Source: Novosphingobium sp. SG751A
GTDB taxonomy: Bacteria > Pseudomonadota > Alphaproteobacteria > Sphingomonadales > Sphingomonadaceae
Length of the DNA: 64,000 bases
Direction of reading: 5' to 3'
NCBI RefSeq assembly: GCF_013149295.1
Contig: NZ_JABGCB010000008.1
Coordinates: forward strand, 62,001 to 126,000
Each line of letters opens with the position of its first letter. Position 1 is the first letter of the stretch. Both the position numbers and the translations under genes were made by a program. Below, one piece after another: positions 34,965 through 43,463 of this stretch. A model generated the notes under the pieces. It was not told the DNA's origin. It worked only from the letters and a program-made list of their open reading frames with translations, and did not search any database.

Positions 34965-37168
34965 ACCTGCCGTTTCAAACGCCGGTGAATGATCCGGTCA
35001 ATGTTTCGCGGCGCGGCTTTATTGCAGGCGCGGGGGCTGGCGCGCTGGTGCTGGGCTTTGGCGTGCCGATGGGTGCGGCGCGTGCGCAGGGGGCGGCCAA
35101 GGTCGTGCCCGGCACGCGGGTTCCGGCTTTTCTGGCGATCCGGCCCGACAACACCATCCTGTTCCAAAGCCCCTTTGCCGAGGGCGGGCAGGGCGTGTGG
35201 ACCGCGATGGCGCAGATCGTGGGCGAGGAACTCGACGCCGATCCGGCCGGCTTCACGGTCGAAAACGCGCCTCCCGGCCCCGATTATCAGGTCGTCTTTG
35301 GCCAGATGCGGATCACCGGCGGCTCCTTCTCGGTGCGCAGTTCCTATGCCACGATGCGCAAGCTGGGCGCGACCGCGCGGGCGATGCTGGTGCAGGCCGC
35401 CGCGCAGAAGATGAGCGTTCCGGCAGGCGAATTGACCACCGAACCGGGGCGCGTGATCCACAAAGCCAGCGGCAAGGCGATGACCTATGGCGAACTGGCG
35501 CCTGCCGCGCTGGATATGCCTGCCCCCGCCAATGTGGCGCTGAAGGACCCCAAGGACTTCCGGTGGATCGGCAAGCGTCAGGCGCGTTTGGACGTACGCG
35601 CTAAATCGACCGGCAAGGCGCAATTCTCCATCGACATGAAGGTCGATGGAATGCTCCACGCGGCGGTTCAGCATGCCCCGCGTCTGGGGCAGACCGTGGG
35701 CAAGATCCGCAACGAGGCCGAGGTGAAGGCGATGAAGGGCGTGCATTCGGTGCATGTCCTGCCCGGCGCCGTGGCGGTCGTGGCCGAGCGTTTCTGGCAT
35801 GCGCGCCGCGCGGTGGAGGCGACCCAGGTCGATTGGGCCGAGGCGGTGGGTGAGACTTATCGCCCGATGCCCGCCGATTTCTCGACCGAGGCTTTCGCGC
35901 AATATCTGGCCAATTATCAGGGCAAGGAAGAGGTTGCCGAAACCGCAGGCGATATGGCCGCCGGCTTTGCGGGGGCCGCCAGCACCGTTAGCGCGACCTA
36001 TCACAGCCAGTTTGTCAACCATGCGCAGTTGGAGCCGCCATCGGCGCTGGCGCGGTATAATGCCGATGGCACGCTGGACATGTGGTTCCCCAATCAGGCG
36101 CCCGAAATGTTTCTGGTCGAAGTGGCCAAGGCATCGGGTCTGGCGGCGGACAAGATCAACATCCATTCGCCGCTGCTGGGCGGGTTCTTTGGCCGCCATT
36201 TCATCTATCCCCATGGCACGCCTTGGCCGCAGGCGCTCGAACTGGCCAAGCGCGTTGGGCGTCCGGTCAAGCTGATCTGGACGCGCGAGGAGGAATTCCT
36301 GCGCGATCCTCTGCGCCCGATGGCCGCGGTGCGGTTTCGCGGGGCGCTGGACGCCAAGGGCATGCCGATTGCCATCGAGGCGATCAGCGTGACCGAAGGC
36401 CCGACCGAGGGCATTGCCGACAAGCGCGCGGCCAAGTTGGACGATGCCGCTCTGGAAGGGCTGACGGGCAAGAAATATGCGCTGCCCGCCAAGCGCATCG
36501 CGCAGGTCTTTGTCAAAAGCCCGACCACGCTGGCCTATTGGCGGTCGGTGGGCAATTCGATGAACGATTTCTTTTATGAAACCTTCCTCGACGAAATGGC
36601 CGACAAGGGTGGGCAGGACCCCTATGCGCTGCGCCTGAAACTGCTGGAGGGCAATGCGCGGCTGACCAATCTGATCAAGGCGGCGGTCGATCTGTCGGGC
36701 GGCTGGAAGGCCGGGCCCTTCACCGCGCCCGATGGCAGCAAGCGCGCGCGCGGCATTGCCATGGCCTCGCCTTTTGGCACCGAAACCGCCGCGATTGCCG
36801 AGGTCTCCATCGCCGATGGCCAGATCAAGGTCCACGATGTCTGGCAGGCGGTCGATCCGGGCAGCATCGTCAATCCCGCGATCATCGAGGCGCAGGTCAA
36901 TTCCGCCGTGGCGTTGGGCCTGTCCGAAGTGCTGATCGAGGAGGCGGCCTATAAGGACGGCCTGCGCGTGGCGCGCAATTTCGATGGCTATCCGATCCTG
37001 ACGCCTGATCGCATGCCGCGCGTGCATGTGCGGATCGTGGAAAGCGGCGCGCCGATGGGCGGGATTGGCGAACCGGGCCTGCCCGCTGTGCCGCCTGCGG
37101 TGGCCAATGCGGTGTCGCGTCTGGTGGGCAAACGGCTGCGCAAGATGCCGCTGGCCGGGTTTGCGTAA
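34961..37168 (+). CDS. Molybdopterin-binding aldehyde/isoquinoline oxidoreductase large subunit, Tat-exported
   Basis: A 735-residue subunit with a Tat signal (VSRRGFIAGAGAGALVLGFG, about residues 10-29), so the complex probably folds in the cytoplasm and acts in the periplasm. The molybdenum-cofactor region contains LLGGFFGRHF (about 405), and the catalytic glutamate is in GGIGEPGLPAVPPAVANAV (about 693). The substrate, an aldehyde or N-heterocycle, cannot be told from the sequence. The unit ends at a terminator. Cofactor-insertion chaperones (XdhC/CoxI type) are not encoded nearby. Confidence 0.92.
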   Translation: MNLPFQTPVNDPVNVSRRGFIAGAGAGALVLGFGVPMGAARAQGAAKVVPGTRVPAFLAIRPDNTILFQSPFAEGGQGVWTAMAQIVGEELDADPAGFTVENAPPGPDYQVVFGQMRITGGSFSVRSSYATMRKLGATARAMLVQAAAQKMSVPAGELTTEPGRVIHKASGKAMTYGELAPAALDMPAPANVALKDPKDFRWIGKRQARLDVRAKSTGKAQFSIDMKVDGMLHAAVQHAPRLGQTVGKIRNEAEVKAMKGVHSVHVLPGAVAVVAERFWHARRAVEATQVDWAEAVGETYRPMPADFSTEAFAQYLANYQGKEEVAETAGDMAAGFAGAASTVSATYHSQFVNHAQLEPPSALARYNADGTLDMWFPNQAPEMFLVEVAKASGLAADKINIHSPLLGGFFGRHFIYPHGTPWPQALELAKRVGRPVKLIWTREEEFLRDPLRPMAAVRFRGALDAKGMPIAIEAISVTEGPTEGIADKRAAKLDDAALEGLTGKKYALPAKRIAQVFVKSPTTLAYWRSVGNSMNDFFYETFLDEMADKGGQDPYALRLKLLEGNARLTNLIKAAVDLSGGWKAGPFTAPDGSKRARGIAMASPFGTETAAIAEVSIADGQIKVHDVWQAVDPGSIVNPAIIEAQVNSAVALGLSEVLIEEAAYKDGLRVARNFDGYPILTPDRMPRVHVRIVESGAPMGGIGEPGLPAVPPAVANAVSRLVGKRLRKMPLAGFA

Positions 37169-37177
37169 CAGAAGAGG

Positions 37178-37206
37178 GCGGCGGGGTAAGACCCGCCGCT
37201 TCTTTT
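37178..37206 (+). terminator. Terminator after the molybdenum hydroxylase operon
   Basis: An 8-bp stem GCGGCGGG / CCCGCCGC (37178-37185, 37192-37199) followed by TTCTTTTAT. It lies just before the convergent copD stop at 37205. Confidence 0.8.
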
Positions 37207-38113
37207 ATGCGGCGCCCATCGGGTCCATCGTGCCCGCCGCCGCAATGCACCAGATCACGCCCAGCGCCAGCAGGGTTTCGAGCGTGACGCTGCGCCGCAG
37301 GGCGGCCAGGGCGCGGTGGCGCGCGCGCGGATCGATCGCCTGTTCAAGCGCGGGCACCAGATGGAACCGGTTATGCCCAGCCAGCAGGAACATCGCGCCA
37401 AACAGCCCCAGTTTGGTCAGCAATAACCGACCATAGAGCGTACCCGCCATCACCTCCCATTGCCCCGGCGGGGCCAGAAACAGCAGATTGGCCAGCCCGC
37501 TGAGCGCGAGAACGCCGACCAGCACCGTGCCGATCAGCGCAAATCCGCCCAATTGCCGCTCCAGCCGGGCCAGCGTGGTGCGATCATTGGCCCCGCTGCT
37601 CCACACCAGCGCGGTAAACAGCAGCAGCGCGCCCAGCCATGTCAGGCCTGCCCACAAATGCGCCATATCGCCGCCCAGCCGGACCACCGAGGCAAAACCC
37701 ATTGAGGCTGCCGCATGGCCGCCCCATGCAAGACAGGCCGTTGCCGCGCCTCCCAGCACAGCCACGGCCAGCAAAGGCGCATTGCGCCGCCGCCACAGGA
37801 TCACCCCCAGCGCCAGCGTCAGAAATAGCCCCCGCGCGATTACCGCCCAGCCCAGCGCCGTATCGGTCAGCATCGTCGAGACCATCTCGAAATCGAGATC
37901 GGCCACCGGGCTGGCTGCCATGCGCGCGAGGATGAAGGCGAATTCGCACGCCCCCAGCACCAGCCCCAGAGCGCATCCCAGCCCCAGCACCCGCCGCCCC
38001 CACGGCGAAGCGCAACGCTGGCCCAGCAGGCGGGCCGTCAGAGCAGCACCAAACACCAGCCCCAGATCGATGAACTGAAGCCAGCGCAGCCAGACCAGCG
38101 TTTCGCCGATCAC
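37205..38113 (-). CDS. copD: CopD family copper resistance membrane protein
   Basis: A 302-residue protein with about eight hydrophobic helices. It begins LVWLRWLQFIDLGLVFGAAL and contains the histidine-bearing segments WGGHAAASMG, GDMAHLWAGLTWLGALLLF and LLAGHNRFHLVPALEQ of the CopD/PcoD family, which passes periplasmic copper inward. The start overlaps the copC stop by four bases. Copper import rather than efflux is the accepted role for CopCD pairs. No CopA/CopB multicopper genes lie beside it. Confidence 0.88.
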   Translation of the reverse strand: MIGETLVWLRWLQFIDLGLVFGAALTARLLGQRCASPWGRRVLGLGCALGLVLGACEFAFILARMAASPVADLDFEMVSTMLTDTALGWAVIARGLFLTLALGVILWRRRNAPLLAVAVLGGAATACLAWGGHAAASMGFASVVRLGGDMAHLWAGLTWLGALLLFTALVWSSGANDRTTLARLERQLGGFALIGTVLVGVLALSGLANLLFLAPPGQWEVMAGTLYGRLLLTKLGLFGAMFLLAGHNRFHLVPALEQAIDPRARHRALAALRRSVTLETLLALGVIWCIAAAGTMDPMGAA

Positions 38114-38496
38114 TTGACGGTAAAGTTCAGCTTGCCCGCAACGCGATGCGTGTCGGTCGAAACCACATGCCAGTTGGCCTCATAGGTGCCGGCAGGCAGC
38201 GCGCGGGGCAGCTTGGCCACCAGCGTCACCTTGTCGGCGGCAAGGGCGGTTTTAACGCCGGTCATCTTCATCGGTTCGTGGTTGGCCATGCCGGGCATGC
38301 CGGTCATCACCACGTCCATACCCGACATCGCGGCCATCAGCGGCTCGCTGAAGGTGATCGAGACCTGCGTGACATTGGCGGCGGCGGCGCTTTCGGCCGG
38401 AGTGGCCGAAACGATCTTGGGATGGGCCAGCGCGGGCGCGGCAAAACCGGCAACCGCAACGCAGGCGGCCAGCGTGGAGGCGAGAATATGGCGCAT
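38110..38496 (-). CDS. copC: CopC periplasmic copper-binding protein
   Basis: A 128-residue protein with signal peptide MRHILASTLAACVAVAGFAA ending at ALA-H. The mature chain begins with the copper-binding histidine (HPKIVSATPAES). A methionine-rich loop (MAAMSGMDVVMTGMPGM, then HEPMKM) could hold Cu(I), and the C-terminal STDTHRVAGKLNF supplies the second Cu(II) site. The start at 38496 is supported by AAGGGAG upstream; the in-frame extension to 38535 is not needed. First gene of the copC-copD pair. Confidence 0.92.
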   Translation of the reverse strand: MRHILASTLAACVAVAGFAAPALAHPKIVSATPAESAAAANVTQVSITFSEPLMAAMSGMDVVMTGMPGMANHEPMKMTGVKTALAADKVTLVAKLPRALPAGTYEANWHVVSTDTHRVAGKLNFTVK

Positions 38497-38804
38497 CGGA
38501 TCGAACTCCCTTAGGTAAGGCTTTTGCCCGAGCATGTCATACGATCATCGGGCGCAGGAGTGAAAGAGCATTTCAGATGTGCCCGGCGCAACACTATGCC
38601 GTTTCGAGGCGGCTCTTTGGCATCGTATTCACGCCCGCCGCCATTTGACCCGGCCCCGCCGCCACCCTATCCCCGCAACAGATCCGGCAAGGGTTTCCCA
38701 GACCGGGCCACAGGGGAGAAGAACGCAGTCAGGCAGCCATGCCCGCCCGATGCGCGCGCCCGTGCGGTCCGAATGGAGCCTGCCTGCGCAACAAAGGTTC
38801 GTTC
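38497..38804. other. 308-bp divergent gap between copC and the aromatic-acid MFS gene
   Basis: Holds no open frame with a credible start. The only structure noticed is a 6-bp inverted repeat, GCCCGA (38526-38531) with TCGGGC (38548-38553), close to the copC start; it may be part of the copCD control region. Confidence 0.35.
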
Positions 38805-40097
38805 ATGGAAACCACTTTCCCCTCGCTGGTCAATGCCCACCGCCTCTCGGCCTTGCAGATCACGCTGTTTGCGGTCTGCTTTATGGTGGCCGCGCTCGAT
38901 GGTTTCGATGTCGCGCTGATGGGCTTTCTGGCGCCTGCGATCCGTAACGGGCTGCATCTGGCGCCGGCCGAACTGGCCTCGGTGTTTGGCGCGGGGCAAT
39001 TTGGCTCGGTGGCGGGCGCGCTGATTATCGGGCCGATGGCGGACCGGTTCGGGCGCAAGCGGATGATGGTGGCATCGACCCTGTGGTTTGCGGTGATGAC
39101 GATTGTCTCGTCCTATGCGCCTGATCTGGCCTCACTGTCCTTGTGGCGGTTTCTGACCGGCTTTGGCCTTGGGGGAGCACTGCCCTGCGCCACGGCGCTG
39201 ACTTCGGAATATTGCCCGGATCGCAAGAAGGCGAGCCTTACCACGGCGATGTTCTGCGGCTTTACCTTCGGTTCGGCGGTGGGCGGTTTCATCACCGCGT
39301 GGGCCGAGCCGCTGGTGGGGTGGCGCATGGTCATCATGGGGGCGGGGGTGGCGCCCTTGCTGCTGGTGCCGGTGGCGTGGATGCTGGTGCCGGAATCGGT
39401 TGATTATCTGCAACGCAGCCGCAGCAATGCCCGCGCTCTTGATCGCATTGCCGAGCGTGTCGGCGGGGTGGAGGGTTGGTCGGCCCATGCTGTCGCGCCG
39501 CAGCGCGCGCAGGGTTCGATCCTGAGCGATCTGTTCCGCTCACGGCCTGCGGGCGGCATTGTGCTGCTCTGGGTCACGTCCTTCATCACCCTGTCCATCG
39601 TCTATCTGCTCACCAGTTGGATGCCTTTGCTGCTGACCGCGCAGGGTTTTTCGATGAAGCAGGCTTCGTTGGCCACCGCGATGTTTCAGGTGGGCGGGAC
39701 CATCGGGGCGGTAGTGCTGGGCCTGCTGATGGACCGTTTCCGGCCCAGCCGGGTGCTGGCGGTGGCCTTTGCGTTGGTGGGGGTGTTTGTCGTGCTGATC
39801 GGGCGGGTTCCGGCGCAGAATGCGCTGCTGCCGGCGCTTATCTTCATGGCGGGGGCCACGGTTTCGGGCGGGCAGGTGGGGCTGATGGCCTATGCCGCCG
39901 GTTGGTATCCGGCCCGCGTGCGCGCCACCGGGGTCAGCTGGACCAATGCCTGCGGGCGGATCGGCTCGATTGTCGGCAGTCTGGCGGGCGGGGCCTTGCT
40001 GGGGCTGGGGTTGGGCTATTCCTCGATCCTGATGCTGCTGGCGATCCCGGCGCTGTTTGCGGCGTTGGCCATTGGGTTACAGGGGCGCGCGGCCTGA
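38805..40097 (+). CDS. MFS transporter, aromatic acid:H+ symporter (AAHS) type
   Basis: A 430-residue permease with about 12 helices. The first helix MVAALDGFDVALMGFLAPAI carries the DGFD motif diagnostic of the AAHS family (4-hydroxybenzoate, protocatechuate and vanillate importers), and GPMADRFGRKRMM is the loop 2-3 MFS motif. The start at 38805 has AAAGG upstream; the longer frame is GC-rich filler. It converges with the Rieske O-demethylase gene, so vanillate or a similar methoxybenzoate is a reasonable substrate guess. Confidence 0.9.
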   Translation: METTFPSLVNAHRLSALQITLFAVCFMVAALDGFDVALMGFLAPAIRNGLHLAPAELASVFGAGQFGSVAGALIIGPMADRFGRKRMMVASTLWFAVMTIVSSYAPDLASLSLWRFLTGFGLGGALPCATALTSEYCPDRKKASLTTAMFCGFTFGSAVGGFITAWAEPLVGWRMVIMGAGVAPLLLVPVAWMLVPESVDYLQRSRSNARALDRIAERVGGVEGWSAHAVAPQRAQGSILSDLFRSRPAGGIVLLWVTSFITLSIVYLLTSWMPLLLTAQGFSMKQASLATAMFQVGGTIGAVVLGLLMDRFRPSRVLAVAFALVGVFVVLIGRVPAQNALLPALIFMAGATVSGGQVGLMAYAAGWYPARVRATGVSWTNACGRIGSIVGSLAGGALLGLGLGYSSILMLLAIPALFAALAIGLQGRAA

Positions 40098-40126
40098 GGC
40101 GAAAAGGGCACGCGCCCCCTTATGGC

Positions 40127-41116
40127 TCAGGCTTCTTCGCGGCGCATCTGCATCAATCGGCGGCGCGCCCGGATCGCGGCGGCGTCCGAGGGCAGGATGA
40201 TCGGGCGCAGCGCCCAGAAATCCTGATCCCCCATCGCCTCCTGCTGGGCGCGTATCATCGGTTCGTCCTCCTCCAGAAAGACCCGGCGCGCCATTTGCGC
40301 GGCTTCCTCGCCATGGTCGCGGGTGAAGAAATAATGGGTTTCGCGCACGCTCTTGGGCGTCAGGATATGCGGATTGGCCATGGGCGGCACCACCGGCGCG
40401 CGGGTGTCGGCGCGGGCCACCCCGATCATCAACGCCAGCGAGGCCGGGGCGTGCCAGCGCATATGCAGCCATTGATCGACCCGCGCGTCTCCCACCATCG
40501 GCACGGCCCATTCGGGCGGGCGCGATCCGTTCATGTCCCACTTGTTCCACACCGCGCCACTGTCATCGCTCTCGACCGTCTGTTCGCCAAATTCGAACAG
40601 CGCGCCATTCACCCCGAAGGTTTCGGTGTGCAGAAATTCGGCATGGCTCAGGTCAAGCAAATTGTCCGCGATCAGCTCGTAATTCACATCCATCAGCAGA
40701 TAGTCGCGGGCATCCTTCGCATCGTCGATGAAGGAGAAATCCGGGATCGTGGCGGGATCTGCCCGCTCCGCATCGCCGGGCCAGAACCACAAGGCCCCGT
40801 GGCGCTCGACCAGAGGGCGGGTGGCCACGCGGGCTTCTGGCGGCAGCGCCTTGCCAAAGGGGTTGAAGATGCAGGCGCCATCCATACCATAGGTCAACCC
40901 GTGATAGCCGCAGGCCACGCCATCGTCCACACGCCGCCCCCGGCTGAGCGGAACGAAGCGGTGGGGGCAGCGGTCGGCCATCATCACCCATGCGCCATCG
41001 CTCGATTGCAGGATCAGCCATGGTTCGTCCAGCAGCGTGCGCGCGAGGAAGCCATCGCGGGGAATCTCGGCGGCCCATGCGGCCATGTACCATGCGTTGC
41101 GGATATAGGGGGCCAT
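40127..41116 (-). CDS. Rieske non-haem iron oxygenase, VanA-like (vanillate O-demethylase oxygenase component)
   Basis: A 329-residue oxygenase. The Rieske ligands are in DRCPHRFVPL and GVACGYHGLTYG (about residues 46-70, C-x-H and C-x2-H). The mononuclear iron site is in DNLLDLSHAEFLHTETFG (about 150-170, D-x2-H-x4-H). The start MAPYIRNAWYMAAWAAEI is typical of VanA/toluate O-demethylase relatives, which use oxygen to remove a methyl group and yield protocatechuate from vanillate. The VanB-type reductase is not adjacent, so electrons must come from elsewhere. Confidence 0.88.
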   Translation of the reverse strand: MAPYIRNAWYMAAWAAEIPRDGFLARTLLDEPWLILQSSDGAWVMMADRCPHRFVPLSRGRRVDDGVACGYHGLTYGMDGACIFNPFGKALPPEARVATRPLVERHGALWFWPGDAERADPATIPDFSFIDDAKDARDYLLMDVNYELIADNLLDLSHAEFLHTETFGVNGALFEFGEQTVESDDSGAVWNKWDMNGSRPPEWAVPMVGDARVDQWLHMRWHAPASLALMIGVARADTRAPVVPPMANPHILTPKSVRETHYFFTRDHGEEAAQMARRVFLEEDEPMIRAQQEAMGDQDFWALRPIILPSDAAAIRARRRLMQMRREEA

Positions 41117-41332
41117 TGCAAATCTCCTCTCTGTACGAGGGAGCGGGCCATGCCGAGTGTCTTTGATTGCTGCATGCCCGCACCCACGCGCGGGACTTTT
41201 CCCGCATTAAGCTGTGGGGCCTGCAGCATGACGCCATGAGCGTCTTCCCAGACCGGCTTGCACCGGCCACCAGGCTGTGCCCGCAGAACGGGCATGGCCG
41301 GGATAAATTAGAACCGTGATTCGAGTCAAGAA

Positions 41333-41758
41333 TCATTCGTGGATCGAAAGGCGCTCCAGCAATTTTTCGCCCTGCGGCCCCATCACATCGGCCAGCGTAT
41401 AGCGCTCCAGCACGGCAAAAAACGCATCGAGCGCCAGATCAAGCGGGCCGGGCAATTGGCATGCGCCCGCCAGTTTGCATGTGCCGCAGCCGACCAGATC
41501 GATCTCGCCCTCGGTGTGGCGGATCAGGCGGCCGACGTTGATTTCCCCGACGGGGCGGGCAAGGCGCAACCCCCCGTTGCGCCCCCGCAGCGCCTGAACA
41601 TAGCCATGCGCGGCCAGATCGCTGACCACCTTCATCAGGTGATTTTGCGAGATGTCATAGGCCTTTGCCACCTCGCCGATCGAACACAGGCGGTCGGTGT
41701 GCGTGGCCAGATAGAGCATCACGCGCACGGCATAATCAGAGAAGCGGGTCAGGCGCAT
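41333..41758 (-). CDS. nsrR: Rrf2 family iron-sulfur regulator, NsrR-type nitric oxide sensor
   Basis: A 141-residue Rrf2 protein. The winged helix starts MRLTRFSDYAVRVMLYLATH with VSDLAAHGYVQALRGRNGGL as wing. Three cysteines in GCGTCKLAGACQL (about residues 91-100) would bind the 4Fe-4S or 2Fe-2S cluster that reacts with NO. It is divergent from two haemoglobin genes, and the gap contains a 23-bp NsrR-type site at 41773. I infer repression of NO detoxification that is relieved when NO destroys the cluster. Confidence 0.9.
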   Translation of the reverse strand: MRLTRFSDYAVRVMLYLATHTDRLCSIGEVAKAYDISQNHLMKVVSDLAAHGYVQALRGRNGGLRLARPVGEINVGRLIRHTEGEIDLVGCGTCKLAGACQLPGPLDLALDAFFAVLERYTLADVMGPQGEKLLERLSIHE

Positions 41759-41772
41759 AGGGGATCATCCTA

Positions 41773-41795
41773 AAGATGCATTTCACTTGCATGAT
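41773..41795. promoter_or_regulatory. NsrR-type operator between nsrR and the haemoglobin genes
   Basis: AAGATGCATTT is an exact match to the known NsrR half-site. After one base, ACTTGCATGAT is a weaker second half (7 of 11), giving the known 11-1-11 layout. A further half-site, AAGATGCAT, lies at 41822-41830, just before the haemoglobin start. Confidence 0.75.
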
Positions 41796-41846
41796 ATATT
41801 TCGCCCCCATATATAGCATTCAAGATGCATGATTTGGAGTCGCTCC

Positions 41847-42272
41847 ATGATCTCCCCTGAAAACCGCCCTGATCCAGTGTCCACGCCCGCGCTGGACGAC
41901 GCCGCGCTGGCCGGTCTGGTCGATGCCTTTTACGCCCGCGTGCGCGCCGACGATGAACTGGGCGCGATGTTCAACGGGGCGATCGCGCCCGAGGACTGGC
42001 CCGCGCATCTGGCACGCATGGCGCAATTCTGGTCTTCGGTGATGCTGAGCAGCGGGGCCTATCATGGCAATCCCGTGGCCGCCCACATGCGCCATCGCGC
42101 GGCAATGGACCCATCTATGTTCGCCCGCTGGCTGGCGCTGTGGGAGGATACCGCGCGCCAATGCCTGAGCCCGCAGGACGCGCTGGCCGTGCAGGCCAAG
42201 GCCCGCCGCATTGCCGAGAGCCTGCAACTGGCGCTCTTCTTCCGTCTGCCCCGCGTCCAAAACGCCGCCTGA
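41847..42272 (+). CDS. Group III truncated haemoglobin-like protein
   Basis: A 141-residue globin. LVDAFYARVRADDELGAMFN (about residues 18-37) is the B-helix region, WPAHLARMAQFWSSVML the E-helix region, and the proximal histidine is likely in HMRHRAAMDPSMFARWLALW. The pattern is that of the trHb3 family linked to NO or oxygen chemistry. The ATG at 41847 has GGAG about 10 bp upstream; an ATG at 41829 is an alternative but lies within the operator half-site. Gap to the flavohaemoglobin gene is 21 bp, so they are one operon. Confidence 0.85.
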   Translation: MISPENRPDPVSTPALDDAALAGLVDAFYARVRADDELGAMFNGAIAPEDWPAHLARMAQFWSSVMLSSGAYHGNPVAAHMRHRAAMDPSMFARWLALWEDTARQCLSPQDALAVQAKARRIAESLQLALFFRLPRVQNAA

Positions 42273-42293
42273 AACCCCCAAAGGAGCCCCCGC

Positions 42294-43460
42294 ATGACCC
42301 CCGAACAGACCGCCATTATCAAGGCCACCGTTCCAATTCTGGAAACCGGCGGCGAGGCGTTGACCACCCATTTCTATAAGATCATGCTGTCCGAATATGA
42401 CGAGGTGCGCCCGCTGTTCAATCAGGCGCATCAGGCCCATGGCACCCAGCCGCGCGCGCTGGCCAATGCGGTGCTGCTCTATGCCCGCCATATCGACAAT
42501 CTGGGCGCGCTGGGCGCACTTCCGGCGCAGATCATCCAAAAGCATGTCGCGCTTCAGATCCTGCCCGAGCATTATCCCATCGTCGGCACCTGCCTGCTGC
42601 GCGCGATCCGCGAAGTGCTCGGCGAGGAGATCGCCACCGACGCGGTGATCGAGGCATGGGGCGCGGCCTATTGGCAACTGGCCAACATTCTGATCGGGGC
42701 CGAGGGCGCGGAATATGACCGTCTGGCTGCGGCGCCCGGCGGATGGCGCGGGGCGCGGCCCTTCCGCGTGGCGCGCAAGCAGGTGGAGAGCGCCGAGATC
42801 GTCTCCTTCTATCTCGAACCCGTCGATGGCGGAGCAGTGGTCGATTATCAGCCGGGGCAATATCTGGGCCTGCGCCTGACCATCGACGGACAGGAAGTGC
42901 GCCGCAACTATTCTCTCTCGCAAAAATCCGATGGCAGCACTCTGCGCATCAGCATCAAGCGCGAGCATGGCGGCGTGGTGTCGAACCATCTGCATGACCA
43001 TGTGGTGCAGGGCGATGTGCTGGACGTGTTCCCCCCGGCGGGCGAATTCGTGCTGGCCTCGGGCGAGGCGCCGCTGGCGCTGATTTCGGGCGGGATCGGC
43101 GTGACGCCCACGCTGGCCATGGCGCAGGTCGCGCTGGAGGAGGGCGAGCGTGATGTCACCTTCATCCACTATGCCCGCAATGGCGATGTCCATGCCTTTG
43201 GCGATGTGATCGACGGCTGGGCGCGCGATTATCCGCGCTTTACCGCGCATATCGTTTATGAGCAGGGCGGGCATGAGGATGCCCCCTCCGGTCGCCCGTC
43301 GGTTGAGCAATTGCAGGCATGGGTGCCTGCCGAGGCTGATGCCTATTTCCTCGGCCCCAAGCCCTTTATGGGCTTCGTCAACCGCACGCTGGCGCAGATC
43401 GGCCTGCCCGAGGAACGCCGCCATTTCGAATTCTTTGGCCCTGCCGAAGCGCTCGACTGA
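42294..43460 (+). CDS. hmp: Flavohaemoprotein, nitric oxide dioxygenase
   Basis: A 388-residue Hmp, normal length. The globin domain (1-140) has TTHFYKIMLSEYDEVRPLFN and the proximal histidine in IIQKHVALQILPEHYPIVG. The ferredoxin-reductase-like FAD domain (about 150-255) carries RRNYSLSQ, and the NAD domain (about 265-388) carries LISGGIGVTPTLAMAQ and YFLGPKPFMGFVNR. It converts NO to nitrate with oxygen and NAD(P)H. AGGAG precedes the start. Regulated with the trHb by NsrR, judging from the operator. Confidence 0.96.
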   Translation: MTPEQTAIIKATVPILETGGEALTTHFYKIMLSEYDEVRPLFNQAHQAHGTQPRALANAVLLYARHIDNLGALGALPAQIIQKHVALQILPEHYPIVGTCLLRAIREVLGEEIATDAVIEAWGAAYWQLANILIGAEGAEYDRLAAAPGGWRGARPFRVARKQVESAEIVSFYLEPVDGGAVVDYQPGQYLGLRLTIDGQEVRRNYSLSQKSDGSTLRISIKREHGGVVSNHLHDHVVQGDVLDVFPPAGEFVLASGEAPLALISGGIGVTPTLAMAQVALEEGERDVTFIHYARNGDVHAFGDVIDGWARDYPRFTAHIVYEQGGHEDAPSGRPSVEQLQAWVPAEADAYFLGPKPFMGFVNRTLAQIGLPEERRHFEFFGPAEALD

Positions 43461-43463
43461 TGC

